Below, piece after piece: positions 8,328 to 18,200 of a stretch of DNA of 64,000 bases. This DNA is from Cystobacter ferrugineus (lineage in GTDB: Bacteria; Myxococcota; Myxococcia; Myxococcales; Myxococcaceae). The stretch is taken from contig NZ_MPIN01000003.1 of NCBI RefSeq assembly GCF_001887355.1, forward strand, positions 298,615-362,614. The letters run 5' to 3'. The notes beneath the pieces were generated by a model. The model saw nothing but the letters and a program-made list of their open reading frames with translations, did no database searches and had not been told where the DNA came from. Positions within the stretch are counted from its first letter, which is position 1, and each line of letters opens with the position of its first letter. Position numbers and translations under genes: made by a program.

Positions 8328-9998
8328 TTACACCTTGGCGGGGCGCAGGTCCGCCGTCGGGGCGAACGTGGGCGGGCGGCGATGCTTCGTGGCCTGCTCG
8401 TAGGCGAAGGCGAGCCGCAACAGCGTGGGCTCGCTCCAGGCCTTCCCGATGAAGGACAGGCCCACCGGCAGTCCAGCGATGTAACCCGCGGGCACGGTGA
8501 TGCTCGGGTAGCCCGCCACCGCCGCTGGCGTGGAACTGCTTCCCAGCCAGTGGTCTCCGTTCACCAGGTCGATGAGCCCCGGAGGCGCCTGCGTCGGCGC
8601 CACCAGCGCGTCCAGCTTGTGCTTCGCCATCACCGCGTCGATGCCCTGTTCCCTCGACAGCTTCCGGCACGCCGCCAACGCCTTGCGGTACTTCTTGTCC
8701 GTCAGCGGCCCCTTCTGCTGCGCCTGATGGAAGAGCTCCTGGCCAAACCATGCCAGTTCCGTGTCCCGGTGCTCCTCGTTGAACCGGATGAGGTCCGCCA
8801 GCGTCTTCAACCGCGTCCGCTCCCCCAGCCCCGCGAGGTACGCCTCGATGTCCGCCTTGAAGTCGTGGAGCAGCACCTCCAACTCCGGCTCGTCCAGCTT
8901 CGCCGCCGAGGGGATGGGCGCCTCGATGAGCTCCGCGCCCCGCTCCTTCATCACGTCCAACGCCCGCTCGATGAGCGCGTCCGTGGCGGGGTGGTAGCCG
9001 AAGAACCGCTCGCGCGGCACGCCGATGCGCGCTCCCTTCAACCCGTTCACGTCGAGGAAGCGCGTGTAGTCCGCGTGCGCATGGCGCTGGCTCGCGGCCG
9101 TCACCGCGTCGCTCGGATCCACCCCCGCGAGCACCCCGAGCAGCACGGCCGCGTCCGTCACCGTGCGCGTCATGGGGCCCGCGCTGTCCTGGGTGTGTGA
9201 CAGGGGCACGATGCCCGCGCGGCTCACGAGCCCCACCGTCGGCTTGAGCCCCACGAGCGAGCACGCCGCCGAGGGCGAGACGATGGAGCCATCCGTCTCC
9301 GTGCCCACGGACACCGCGCACAGATTCGCCGCCGTGGCCGCCCCCGAGCCCGAGCTCGAACCCGACGGCGTGCGGTCCAGCGCGTAGGGATTGCGGCACT
9401 GGCCTCCCCGCCCGCTCCAACCGCTGCACGAGTGCGTGGAACGGAAGTTGGCCCACTCGCTGAGGTTCGTCTTGCCGAGGAGGACCGCGCCCGCGGCCCT
9501 CAAGCGCTCCACCACGAACGCATCCCGCGAGGGCACGGCGCCCACGAGCGCGAGCGAGCCCGCGGTGGTCTGCATCCTGTCCGCCGTCCCGATGTTGTCC
9601 TTGATGAGCACGGGAATGCCGTGCAGCGGACCCCGCGGCCCCTTCGCCTCGCGCTCCGCGTCGAGCGCCGCCGCGATGGCGAGTGCGTCCGGGTTGAGCT
9701 CGATGACGGACCCGAGCGCGGTGCCTCCCTTGTCGATTTCCTGGATGCGCGCGAGGTAACGCTCCGTGAGGCCGTGCGCGGTGTGCTTCCCCGACGTCAG
9801 GTCCGCCTGAAGCCCGGCGAGCGTGGCCTCCTCCAACTCGAAGGCCGAGCCGCGCGAAACGGCGGGAGGATTGGAGCTCGCGGAGGGCTGGGCCTGGACA
9901 TCCAGGGCCACGAGCGTGCTGGCGGCGGCCGCGCCACCAAGGAACGTGCGGCGGCTCAGCTCCCGGGGAGTCCCGGAGGAGGGAGAGGGTTTCTTCAT
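8328..9998 (-). CDS. Tat-exported amidase (amidase signature family)
   Basis: 556 residues. The N-terminus has a twin-arginine signal (SRRTFLGGAAAASTLVALDV), so the enzyme is probably exported folded. The amidase-signature domain follows, with the Ser-cisSer-Lys triad: Lys133 in IPVLIKDN, Ser214 in PSGSSSGSGAA and nucleophile Ser238 in GTETDGSIVSP. Such enzymes hydrolyse amides or peptide amides; the layout resembles bacterial peptide amidases and fungal-type secreted amidases. I chose the ATG at 9998 because it puts the RR motif at position 16-17; the longer frame adds only an Arg-rich tail. Substrate unknown. Confidence 0.92.
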   Translation of the reverse strand: MKKPSPSSGTPRELSRRTFLGGAAAASTLVALDVQAQPSASSNPPAVSRGSAFELEEATLAGLQADLTSGKHTAHGLTERYLARIQEIDKGGTALGSVIELNPDALAIAAALDAEREAKGPRGPLHGIPVLIKDNIGTADRMQTTAGSLALVGAVPSRDAFVVERLRAAGAVLLGKTNLSEWANFRSTHSCSGWSGRGGQCRNPYALDRTPSGSSSGSGAATAANLCAVSVGTETDGSIVSPSAACSLVGLKPTVGLVSRAGIVPLSHTQDSAGPMTRTVTDAAVLLGVLAGVDPSDAVTAASQRHAHADYTRFLDVNGLKGARIGVPRERFFGYHPATDALIERALDVMKERGAELIEAPIPSAAKLDEPELEVLLHDFKADIEAYLAGLGERTRLKTLADLIRFNEEHRDTELAWFGQELFHQAQQKGPLTDKKYRKALAACRKLSREQGIDAVMAKHKLDALVAPTQAPPGLIDLVNGDHWLGSSSTPAAVAGYPSITVPAGYIAGLPVGLSFIGKAWSEPTLLRLAFAYEQATKHRRPPTFAPTADLRPAKV

Positions 9999-10048
9999 GA
10001 GGCGCGTGACTACAGCAGCGCGCGCGCCGGGCCGCAATCGCACTCCCC

Positions 10049-10201
10049 GTGAGGGCGCGGATCGTCGAGCTGGCGCTGATGCGTCAGGTGAAGCAGGCGC
10101 TCGACCCTCGGAACATCATGAATCCGGGCAGACACCCTCTCTGCCCTCGGGGGTCCCAGCGGGCGGGAGCTGGGCCCCTCGCGCCTCCTGCGGGAAGATG
10201 A
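10049..10201 (+). pseudogene. C-terminal remnant of an FAD-linked oxidase
   Basis: The plus-strand frame from 10049 reads RIVELALMRQVKQALDPRNI followed by MNPGR. The pattern ALMRxVKxALDPxNIMNPG is the invariant C-terminus of the GlcD/VAO-type FAD-linked oxidases. The rest of that roughly 460-residue protein is absent: upstream is the divergent amidase N-terminus. After MNPGR the frame continues in low-complexity sequence to a stop at 10201. It is a truncated leftover of a lost gene. Confidence 0.7.
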
Positions 10202-10267
10202 GACAAACCGCGGGTGTCTGTCTGGAGGATGTCCATTGCAATATCGCACACATCACGAGAGGCGTGC

Positions 10268-11347
10268 ATGAAGAGAAATCTGGTTTCAGGGGCCGCGGGT
10301 CCGAGCGGAAGGCTGAGCCTGTGCATGGCGGTCCTCTACCTCACGCTCCTCGGCGGGTGCGGTGGAATGGAGGAGTCGTTCCCTCCCGAGGAGCCCTCCG
10401 TGACCGGGGAGACCGAAGCCGCCACGCCGACGGTGGAGAGAGTGGAGGCGCCGCTGGCCTCGCCCGTGGCCGCGAATGGCAAGCTTCAGGTGGTGGGCAA
10501 TCAGATCCGGAACCAGAATGGCGTGGCCGTGCAGCTCAAGGGGATGAGCCTCTTCTGGAGCCAGTGGGGCGGAGCGTTCTACAACGCCTCCGTCGTCAAC
10601 TCGCTCGCGGACAACTGGAAGGTCACCGTGGTGCGCGCCGCCATGGGAGTGGAGAACGGCGGCTACCTCACCAACCCCGCGGCGGAGAAGGCCCGGGTGA
10701 AGACCGTCGTCGACGCGGCCATCGCCAAGGGCCTCTACGTGATCATCGACTGGCATGATCACAACGCCACGGCGCACACCGCGCAGGCCAAGGCGTTCTT
10801 CACGGAGATGGCGCAGCGCTACAAGAACACCCCCAACGTCATCTTCGAGATCTTCAACGAGCCGGACAATGAGACCTGGACCCAGGTGAGGGCCTACGCG
10901 GTGGAAATCATTGGCGCCATCCGCGCCACGGGAGCCCCCAACCTCGTGGTGGTGGGCACACCGACGTGGTCGCAGGACGTGGACGTGGCCGCCAGCAACC
11001 CCATCACCCAGTACCCCAACGTGGCCTATACGCTGCACTTCTACGCGGGCACGCACAAGCAGGGCCTGCGCGACAAGGCGGCCACGGCGTTGTCCAAGGG
11101 CATCGCCCTGTTCGTGACGGAGTTCGGCACCTGCGGCTCGTCCGGCAATGGCAACCTCAATCTCGCCGAGACCCAGCTATGGATCGACTTCATGAACAGC
11201 CGCAAGCTGAGCTGGGCCAACTGGGCGCTCAACGACAAGGCCGAGACCGCCTCCGCGCTCGTCACCGGCTCGAGCACCACCGGGAACTGGCCCGACTCGG
11301 CCCTCACGCCCTCCGGCGCCTTCATCAAGCAGAAGCTGTTGCAGTAA
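10268..11347 (+). CDS. Glycoside hydrolase family 5 lipoprotein (endo-beta-glucanase type)
   Basis: 359 residues. The signal peptide ends in the lipobox LLGGC with Cys31, so the enzyme should be anchored to a membrane, probably exposed outside. A Glu/Pro/Thr-rich linker (32-70) leads to a GH5 barrel. Family landmarks are VVRAAMGV, the IIDWHDH strand end, the acid/base in FEIFNEP (Glu198), LHFYAGTH and the nucleophile in VTEFGTC (Glu285). The spacing fits GH5 subfamily 2 endo-1,4-beta-glucanases of the Cel5A type. The start ATG follows GAGAGGCG. No carbohydrate-binding module is present. Cellulose or a mixed-linkage glucan is the likely substrate. Confidence 0.93.
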   Translation: MKRNLVSGAAGPSGRLSLCMAVLYLTLLGGCGGMEESFPPEEPSVTGETEAATPTVERVEAPLASPVAANGKLQVVGNQIRNQNGVAVQLKGMSLFWSQWGGAFYNASVVNSLADNWKVTVVRAAMGVENGGYLTNPAAEKARVKTVVDAAIAKGLYVIIDWHDHNATAHTAQAKAFFTEMAQRYKNTPNVIFEIFNEPDNETWTQVRAYAVEIIGAIRATGAPNLVVVGTPTWSQDVDVAASNPITQYPNVAYTLHFYAGTHKQGLRDKAATALSKGIALFVTEFGTCGSSGNGNLNLAETQLWIDFMNSRKLSWANWALNDKAETASALVTGSSTTGNWPDSALTPSGAFIKQKLLQ

Positions 11348-11402
11348 TCCGCGACAGGCGGGGGCGACGAGGGGGCGCTCCAAGGCGGCATCTCCAAGGA
11401 AG

Positions 11403-11426
11403 CCATTGGGCCGGCCCGAACAATGG
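11403..11426. terminator. Possible hairpin between convergent genes
   Basis: CCATTG (11403-11408) and CAATGG (11421-11426) enclose a GGCC-rich palindrome. It lies between the GH5 stop and the kinase stop. The competing inner fold makes this a weak call. Confidence 0.3.
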
Positions 11427-11433
11427 GGCACCT

Positions 11434-13137
11434 TCATGCGCTGCCCTGCCCCTCGGGCCGGTAGGGAAGCTCCAGCGTGAAGGTCGCGCCCTTCTTGGGG
11501 CCATCGCTGTGGGCCACCAGCGAGCCCCCCAGCGCGCGAGCGGCGATCGCACACGAGTGGAGCCCGAAGCCGTGTCCGTCCTTGCGCGTGGTGAACCCAT
11601 GCTGGAAGATCTTCGTGAGCAGCTCCGGCGCGATGCCCATGCCGTTGTCCCGCACCTGCACATGGACTCGGTCTTCCGTGGGACGCTCGACCCTCAGCGT
11701 CAGACGCCGCTCGCCTTCTGGATTGTCATTCACCGCGTACTTGGCGTTGCTGATGAGGTTCAGGACGATCTGCAGCAGCTTGTGCTTGTCGACCATCACG
11801 TGCGGCAGTGGGGCGAAGTGCCGCTCGACCGTGACGCCGTGCCGCCCGAGCGCCGCCGCGTTGATGCGGAGCGCGTCCTCGACCAGCTCCTGCAGCGAGG
11901 TCACCTCCACGATGTTCGAGGACATGGCGTAGTTCTGCTGGAGCTCGACGATCATCCGGATGTGCTCGACATGGCGGTGGAGGGCCGCCGTCATCTCCAG
12001 CAGCTCGTCGCGCGTGGAGGACAGGTGCTGTCCGAGCTTGACGAGGTAGTCGGGCAGGCGCCGCCCGCGCTCGTCCTCCGTCATGAAGACCGCGAGGTCG
12101 GCGCGGTGCGACTCGAGCAGCTCGGCGACCTTGATGAGCGGTTGCACGCGGAGCGTCCGCAGCCGCTCGTCCAGGATGGAGGCCGAGGTGTTGATGCTGT
12201 TGAGGACGTTGCCCACGTTGTGCAGCACGTTGGTGGCGAGCTCGGCCATGCCCGCCTGGCGCGCCAGCTCCACGGCGCGGCGCTGGGCGTCCCTCAGCTC
12301 CTGCGTGCGCTCCTTGACGCGGACCTCCAGCCCATCATGGGCGTGGCGCAGGGCCTCGTTGGCCTGTGCGAGCTCCCGCGTGCGCTCGGCCACCCGCTGC
12401 TCGAGCTCGTCGCGGGCCAGTCGTAGCGCGGCCTCGCTGCGTGCGAGCTCCTCCGTCGAGGCCGCGAACGGCAGGAGGATGCGCCAGATGACGAACGCGG
12501 CGCTCCCGAGCATCAGCAGGAAGAGGCCAATCGGGGTGAGGCGATGGACGGCGGTGAGCCGACTACTCTCCACCTGCACGCGACGCTGCAGGAGCACGGA
12601 GACGTCACCCAGTGCCCAGGTCAGCCGCGACGCCGCGGCGCGGAAGCGCTCCACGTCGGGGTTGTTCTTGAGGGAATGGTTGTCGGAGCGGAGGAGGCGC
12701 ACATGAGCCGCGTGCGTCTCCTCCCATAGCGCCCACACGGAGGAGAGTGCCTCACGGACCTCCGGCTCCTCGATGCCCCGCAGCGTCACCACCACGTCAC
12801 CGGTGCGCGCCTGTCCTCCCTGGAGCATCGCCGTGTTCGCGGCCACGAAGCGCCCGGCCAGCGCCTGGGCGGTGGTCCGCTGCCGCACCAGCAGCTCCCA
12901 GTCGGCCGTCGCCAGTCCGACGAGGGCGAGGGAGGTGGCGCTCTCGAACTGCTCGGCGGTGGTGCGCTGGTCGGCCGCGACCGCGACGTACTGCCGGCTC
13001 CGGTCCGCGATCGCGTCAATCTCCACCACGGCCAACAGGGAGAACACCTGCAGGACGATGCCCAGCGTCACCATCCCCGCGATGGGCCAGAGCAGCCTCC
13101 GGGTCTGGTTCACCATCCGTGTCTCTCCGGCGCTCAT
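11434..13137 (-). CDS. Membrane sensor histidine kinase of the PhnD/REC-STAS operon
   Basis: 567 residues. Two membrane helices (about 15-36 and 202-225) bracket a roughly 165-residue helical periplasmic sensor region. A long coiled coil with ERTRELAQANEAL and ERTQELRDAQRRA repeats (230-295) leads to the phosphoacceptor helix MAELATNVLHNVGNVLNSIN (His306). The ATPase domain has NLISNAKYAV (N box), DNGMGIAP (G1), FTTRKDGHGFGLHS (F/G2) and a C-terminal KKGATFTLELP. The HN form of the H box is shared by many kinases paired with substrate-binding proteins. The start ATG overlaps the stop of the PhnD-like gene (ATGA), so translation is coupled. The neighbouring binding protein probably feeds ligand information to the periplasmic domain. 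Confidence 0.92.
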   Translation of the reverse strand: MSAGETRMVNQTRRLLWPIAGMVTLGIVLQVFSLLAVVEIDAIADRSRQYVAVAADQRTTAEQFESATSLALVGLATADWELLVRQRTTAQALAGRFVAANTAMLQGGQARTGDVVVTLRGIEEPEVREALSSVWALWEETHAAHVRLLRSDNHSLKNNPDVERFRAAASRLTWALGDVSVLLQRRVQVESSRLTAVHRLTPIGLFLLMLGSAAFVIWRILLPFAASTEELARSEAALRLARDELEQRVAERTRELAQANEALRHAHDGLEVRVKERTQELRDAQRRAVELARQAGMAELATNVLHNVGNVLNSINTSASILDERLRTLRVQPLIKVAELLESHRADLAVFMTEDERGRRLPDYLVKLGQHLSSTRDELLEMTAALHRHVEHIRMIVELQQNYAMSSNIVEVTSLQELVEDALRINAAALGRHGVTVERHFAPLPHVMVDKHKLLQIVLNLISNAKYAVNDNPEGERRLTLRVERPTEDRVHVQVRDNGMGIAPELLTKIFQHGFTTRKDGHGFGLHSCAIAARALGGSLVAHSDGPKKGATFTLELPYRPEGQGSA

Positions 13138-14114
13138 CGGATGTGGGTGAAGCCCGCCTTGTCCGCGGCTTCCCGCATCGAGCGGATATCGTCGTAGTTG
13201 CTATCGTCCACGAGGGTGAAGCGCTCGAGCAGTGCCTCTTCGAGGATCTTCCGCCCTTCCGGGTCCTCGTGCATCGTCACCAGCGCGCGCTGGAGCGACT
13301 CCCGGAGGTCCTCCGGCATCCGGCTCGAGGCGACGATCGGGCAGATGCCGGCCGGGCCCACACTCTCGAGGACCCGGACCTTCGCGGCGTGCCCGAAGCC
13401 CTTCTCCCGGTCGTAATCCAGCACGAGGCTGTCGACGAAGCTCGCATCCGCTTCACCGGCGGCGACCATGCGGATCGACTCCTCGTGGGAACCGGACCGG
13501 AGCACCTTGCCGAAGAATCCGTTCGTCAGGCCAAGCTGGATCAGCCGGTAGCGGGGCAGGTTGTAGCCCGAATTGGAGATCTCATCGTTGTAGACGTAGG
13601 TCTTGCCCGCGAGGTCGTGGATGGACTGGTAGGGGCTGTCCTGTCGGACGATGAGGTCCGAGTAATACTTGGGCTTCCCCCCATACCGGGCGGCCTTCAC
13701 GATGGGCGCGGCGATGAGCCGGGCCGCGGGCCGCGGGTTGTCGCGGAGCATCACGTAGGGCAGGCCGCAGATGAAACCGCAGTGCACGGTTCCCTCTTCG
13801 AGCATGCTGTTGATGGTCCCGTAGGCCAGCCCACTGATGAACTCGGTCTGGACGCCGGTCTTGTGCGTCAGGTACTCGGCGATCCGCGAGTAGACGCCAA
13901 TCCCCGACTCGGAGACGAAGGCGGCGGACATGGCGAGCCGGATGGTCATGCCGGTGGTCCCGGCGCGTTCCCCCGAGGGGAGAGGCTGCTCGGCGGCCAT
14001 GACGGCGGCGGTCGCCGGCTCGGAGGTTCGCCACCCGAGGATGGCACCGCCAGCGATCGCGAGGACACCCGCGAGGCCGAGGAGCAGAAGGGAGCTGCGC
14101 GTAGGGACACTCAC
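13134..14114 (-). CDS. PhnD-like phosphonate/phosphate-type substrate-binding protein
   Basis: 326 residues beginning with a GTG that overlaps the TGA of the upstream regulator gene (GTGA). Residues 8-30 form an uncleaved-looking signal anchor (LLLLGLAGVLAIAGGAILGW). The rest is a PhnD-type periplasmic-binding fold, seen in the LTHKTGVQTEF segment, the GLAYGTINSMLEEGTVHCGF helix, DLIVRQDSPYQSIHDLAGKT and EESIRMVAAGEADASFVDSL. PhnD proteins bind phosphonates or related oxyanions for ABC import, but no ABC ATPase or permease is nearby; its partners are a response regulator and a kinase. I infer a sensory role. The ligand is not shown. Confidence 0.88.
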   Translation of the reverse strand: MSVPTRSSLLLLGLAGVLAIAGGAILGWRTSEPATAAVMAAEQPLPSGERAGTTGMTIRLAMSAAFVSESGIGVYSRIAEYLTHKTGVQTEFISGLAYGTINSMLEEGTVHCGFICGLPYVMLRDNPRPAARLIAAPIVKAARYGGKPKYYSDLIVRQDSPYQSIHDLAGKTYVYNDEISNSGYNLPRYRLIQLGLTNGFFGKVLRSGSHEESIRMVAAGEADASFVDSLVLDYDREKGFGHAAKVRVLESVGPAGICPIVASSRMPEDLRESLQRALVTMHEDPEGRKILEEALLERFTLVDDSNYDDIRSMREAADKAGFTHIR

Positions 14115-14977
14115 CGGGGCTTCTCCATGGCGAAGGCGACGCCGCTGTGCAGCGTGGGATGCGTCCTCACGCCACCCAGGTCGCTCCCGAGAAGCGCCAG
14201 GGCCCGCCCGAGCTCGGGCGGCACTCCGGTCAGGACGAGCTCGGCGCCCGCCAGACTCACGGCCCGCGCGACGCCGAGGAGTCCCTCGGCGAGTTCGGGG
14301 CCCAGGCCCGGCACCCCCGTCACATCGAGAATGGCGAACCGCACGCGCCGGCTCGACAGCCCCATCACGAGCGCCTCCCGCACCTGTCGCAGCCGCTCTG
14401 GATCCACCTGGCCGAGGAGCGGCAGGAGGACGACGTCCTCGGAGAGAGGGAGGAGGGCCAGGGACGTCGGCGCCGAGGGCCGCGCGAGCTGGTTCCACTT
14501 TTCCACCAGGGCGCACGCCATCTGGCGGACCTCGACGGGATCGAACGGTTTCTTGAGGACGAGGAGGCGGTCCGTCCGGCCGAAGCGGGCGCTCATGGCC
14601 TCCCAGGAGTAGTCCGAGTAGGCCGAGCAGATGACGGCATGGAGGCGCGGATCCTCCTGCCAGATGCGCACGAGCGTCTCGACCCCATCCCATCCTGGGG
14701 GCATGCGGACGTCGATGAACGCGAGCGCGTAGGGAGAGCCGTCCGCCAGCGCCTTCTGGACCATCGCGAGTGCCTCGGAGCCCTGGCGGGCGCTCGTCAG
14801 CTCGAAGGTCGGCGGCCTGGGTGTCGCCGTGCTCGCCCCGCCGAGGAGCGCTGCCTCCAGCTCGTCCAGGTCGGAGGTGTCCTCGCGGGGCACGAGGATC
14901 CGGCGGAAGTCATCATGAATATCCTCATTGTCGTCGACGACGAGGATTCGCCTGTTCTCGGACGGGTGGGGGCTCAT
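14111..14977 (-). CDS. Response regulator with receiver and STAS domains
   Basis: 288 residues. Residues 9-160 are a CheY-like receiver with the acidic pair in VVDDNED, the phosphoacceptor Asp89 in LAFIDVRMPP, and Lys143 in LVLKKPFD. It has an insertion of about 25 residues after helix 1. Residues 175-275 form a STAS (anti-sigma-antagonist-like) domain with LPLLGQVDPERLRQVREAL, VRFAILDVTGVPGLG and AGAELVLTGVPPEL; the position equivalent to the phosphorylatable Ser of SpoIIAA is less clear. A receiver joined to STAS implies a partner-switch output rather than DNA binding. It is the first gene of a coupled operon: its TGA overlaps the GTG of the PhnD-like gene. Confidence 0.9.
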   Translation of the reverse strand: MSPHPSENRRILVVDDNEDIHDDFRRILVPREDTSDLDELEAALLGGASTATPRPPTFELTSARQGSEALAMVQKALADGSPYALAFIDVRMPPGWDGVETLVRIWQEDPRLHAVICSAYSDYSWEAMSARFGRTDRLLVLKKPFDPVEVRQMACALVEKWNQLARPSAPTSLALLPLSEDVVLLPLLGQVDPERLRQVREALVMGLSSRRVRFAILDVTGVPGLGPELAEGLLGVARAVSLAGAELVLTGVPPELGRALALLGSDLGGVRTHPTLHSGVAFAMEKPR

Positions 14978-15153
14978 GGGGCGGGCGACTTCTCACGCAG
15001 TTCTCTGTGAACCCTGTCCCAGCATCGAGACGCGTGGCGCGACACGGATGACGACCGGAGGGGGCATGTGAATTTATGGCCGTGCCCCATCGAAATGTAA
15101 AGGGTCGCCCCGTGCCGTGGAGGACCCCGCCGTCCCCGCCTGTGACCCGCGAG

Positions 15154-15186
15154 CCTGGCCAGGCGCCGCATGACGCGCCGGCCAGG
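15154..15186 (-). terminator. Possible hairpin downstream of the GH3 gene
   Basis: CCTGGCC (15154-15160) pairs with GGCCAGG (15180-15186), and inner GCGC pairs (15163-15166 with 15175-15178) can extend it. It begins 24 bases past the GH3 stop on the minus strand. No T run follows. Confidence 0.35.
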
Positions 15187-15209
15187 CCCTCGATCACCCG
15201 TGAGGATTC

Positions 15210-18200
15210 CTAGAGCTGCTTCCTGATACGGACGTTGCGCACCTGGAAGTGGATGGTGCCGCCCTGGTCACCCCAGGCGGGCAGCATCTCGAAGACCGAG
15301 CTGACCTTGGTCTGGTCCCAGGTGGCCGGGTAGGACGCGTCGGAGAACGGCATCTTCACCGTCTTCCACGTCCCCACCTCCGGGTGTCCCATCAGGGTCT
15401 TCAGGTCCCCCGTCGCGCAGGAGTCCGGCTTGCGGTTGCAGACATTCTTCACCCAGAAGTCCTGGGTGGTCAGGCCGTAGTCCAGCACCCGCACCTCGAA
15501 CTCCACGCCGCCCGTCCCGGCGATGGCCGACACGTCCAGCAGGTTCGGCTCCTTGACCCCGAAGGCGATGCCGCCGTTGCGGCCACCCTCCTTGAGGTTC
15601 GTCATCACCACGTCGATGACCATCTCACCCCCGCCAATGTCGAGCGCGGGATTCACCGTCACCGTCCCCGACGTCCCACCACTGGTCCACCCGTTGGGCG
15701 TGGCGAAGAGCGCGGTGTCGGACACGCCGTCGACGTAGGCGTCCTTGTCCTCGGTGATGGAGATGGGCGCCACGGGAGGCGTGCCCGTGCAGCTCACGTT
15801 GCCCGTCCGGTTCGGCTCCCAGCGGATGCTGGCGAGCGTCACGTCCAGCGTGTCCGAGGTGTAGAGCAGGAAGGGCGAGTTCACGTTGGTGAAGTCCAGC
15901 CCCGTGTCCGCGAAGCACTGGAGCGGAACCGCCAGCTCGCTCCACCCATTGCCCGCCAGGCCCTTGAGGGCCTCGGTGATCTGGATCTCACCCAGGCACG
16001 GGTGGATGCAGTGCATGGACAGGTTCACCTGGGCGCTCGGCGCCGTGTTCACCTTCACCGCGAAGACGAGCGAGCCCTTGGAGTTCAGGTAGGGCTGGAG
16101 GTTGAGGCCCGCGTTGCCGTTCTTGTTCTGCATGTACACCTGACCCGTGCCGCTGAACTTGACGTTGACCGCGGCCCACTGGAGCCCGTCCTTGTCGTCC
16201 ACCGGGGTGACGCTGAGCTCATTGGGGGCCAGGCTCGTGGTGTTGCTGGTGTTCTGCTGCACGTCGATACCGCCCCAGTTGGACGGCGCGCCGATGCGCA
16301 TCACCCAGTTCTCCTGGTTGCCACGCTCGAAGAGGGCCAGCGGGAGGTTGGTGGTGCTCCCGTCTCCCGGCTCCACGCCACAGCCGTTGGTCTGGGTCGT
16401 CTCCTCGAACGCGCCCAGTTCCTGGCCCTGGGCATACGTCAGGCCGTAGCCATAGGCGAAGAGCGGATCGTAGTTCGCATCGCCCTTGTTGAGCGACACC
16501 TGGCAGGGCGCCTTGGGCCACGAGAAGGAGAGCTTGCCCTGGAAGTCGTGGTCGATGGAGCCATCGTCCTCGCGGAACAGCACGTCCGTCAGGCCCTCTC
16601 CCTCGGTACCGGGCAGCCACGCGGCGACGAAGGCGTCGGACACGTTGAGCTCCTTGTTGGTGTAGAGCGGACGGCCGGAGAAGAGCACCGTGACGATCTT
16701 CTTCACGCCCTTGGCCTTGAGGCTCTGCAGCAGCGTGTAGTCCTCCGGGCGCAGCCGGGCGAGCTCCAGCGTCTTGGTCTTGCCGATGTCGCCCTGGCCC
16801 TCGGCGTAGGGCGTCTCGCCAATCACGACCACGGCGACGTCATAGCTCGCGTCCGCCTGGGCGCCATCCGCGCTGGTGTCCAGCTTCGCGTTGGGGGCGA
16901 TCTTCTCGATGGCCTGCCACAGGGTGGAGCCACCGCCGAAGTCGGCGTTGGTGTTGTCCGTGCCCTGCCAGGTGAGGGACCAGCCGCCGGACTGGTTCGA
17001 CAGGTTGTTGGCGCTCTTGCCCGCCACGAGCACCTTGGCCGAGCGCTCCAGGGGCAGGAGGCCGCCGTTGTTCTTGAGGAGCACCAGCGACTTGCGCACC
17101 GCCTCCCGGGCCACGGCCCGGTTCTCCGCGGTGCCAATCTCGTGCGAGGCGTTACGCTCCGAGGGCTTGGGCTTCTCGAAGAGGCCCAAGCGCAGCTTCA
17201 CGCGCAGGATGCGGCGGACCGCGTCATCCAGGCGCGCCTGGGGAATCTCCCCATTCTTCACGGAGGCGATCGTGTTGGTGATGAAGGGCTTCCAATCGGT
17301 GCGGTAGGGCACCATCACCATGTCGATGCCGGCGTTGATGGCCTGCGGGCAGTCACCGTTGGTGCAGTCCCGGGGCGAGTCGCTGTTGGTCCGGTTGATC
17401 TGCCCGATGCCGTTCCAGTCGGAGACGACGACGCCGTCGAAGCCCATCTTGGTCTTCAGCACGTCCGTGAGCAGGTACTTGTTGCCATGCATCTTGTAGG
17501 CCTTGGCGGTCTCGGCCTGGGCCGCGTCCTGCCAGCTATTGAACGAGGCCATGACCGTCTGCGCACCGGCCGCGAGCGCCGTGAAGTAGCCGCGGCCATG
17601 GATGTCGCGCAGCTCCTTCTCCGTCAACCGGGTGACGCCCTGGTCCTTGCCCTCATTCGTGGCGCCGTCACCCAGGAAGTGCTTGACCGAGGCGAGCACC
17701 TTCTCGTTCGCCTTCGCGTCCTTGCCGAGCTGGCCCTGGAGCCCCTCGACGATCTTGCCAGCGAAGGCCTCGACGATGGCGGGGTCCTCCGAGTAGCCCT
17801 CGTAGGTGCGGCCCCAGCGGTCATCGCGCACGACGGCGACCGTCGGCCCGAAGGCCCAGTCCAGACCCGTTTGGGCCACTTCACGCGCCGTCACCTCGCC
17901 AATGCGCTTCATCAGCTCGGGATCGTTCGCGGCGCCCAGGCCGATGTTGTGCGGGAAGAGGGTGGCGCCCTTCACGTTGTTGTGCCCGTGCACCGCATCC
18001 ACGCCCCAGATGATGGGGATCTGGTGGGGGTTGGCCATCTTGTCCATCGAGGCCGCCCAGAGCTGATCGGCCAGCGCGTTCCACTCCTCCACCGTGGAGC
18101 CCTTCTTGCCGTTGGGCCACGCGCCACCGCCGTTGAGCACGGAGCCGAGGTGGTACTGCTTCACCTCGTCCGGGGTGACGTTGGAGATTTCCACCTGGGT

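Noticed and set aside
8149-9456. Extension of the 271-aa minus-strand protein to 707 codons
   Set aside because: The upstream part overlaps the amidase gene in another frame and has no protein-like composition. The domain begins at the ATG at 8148.
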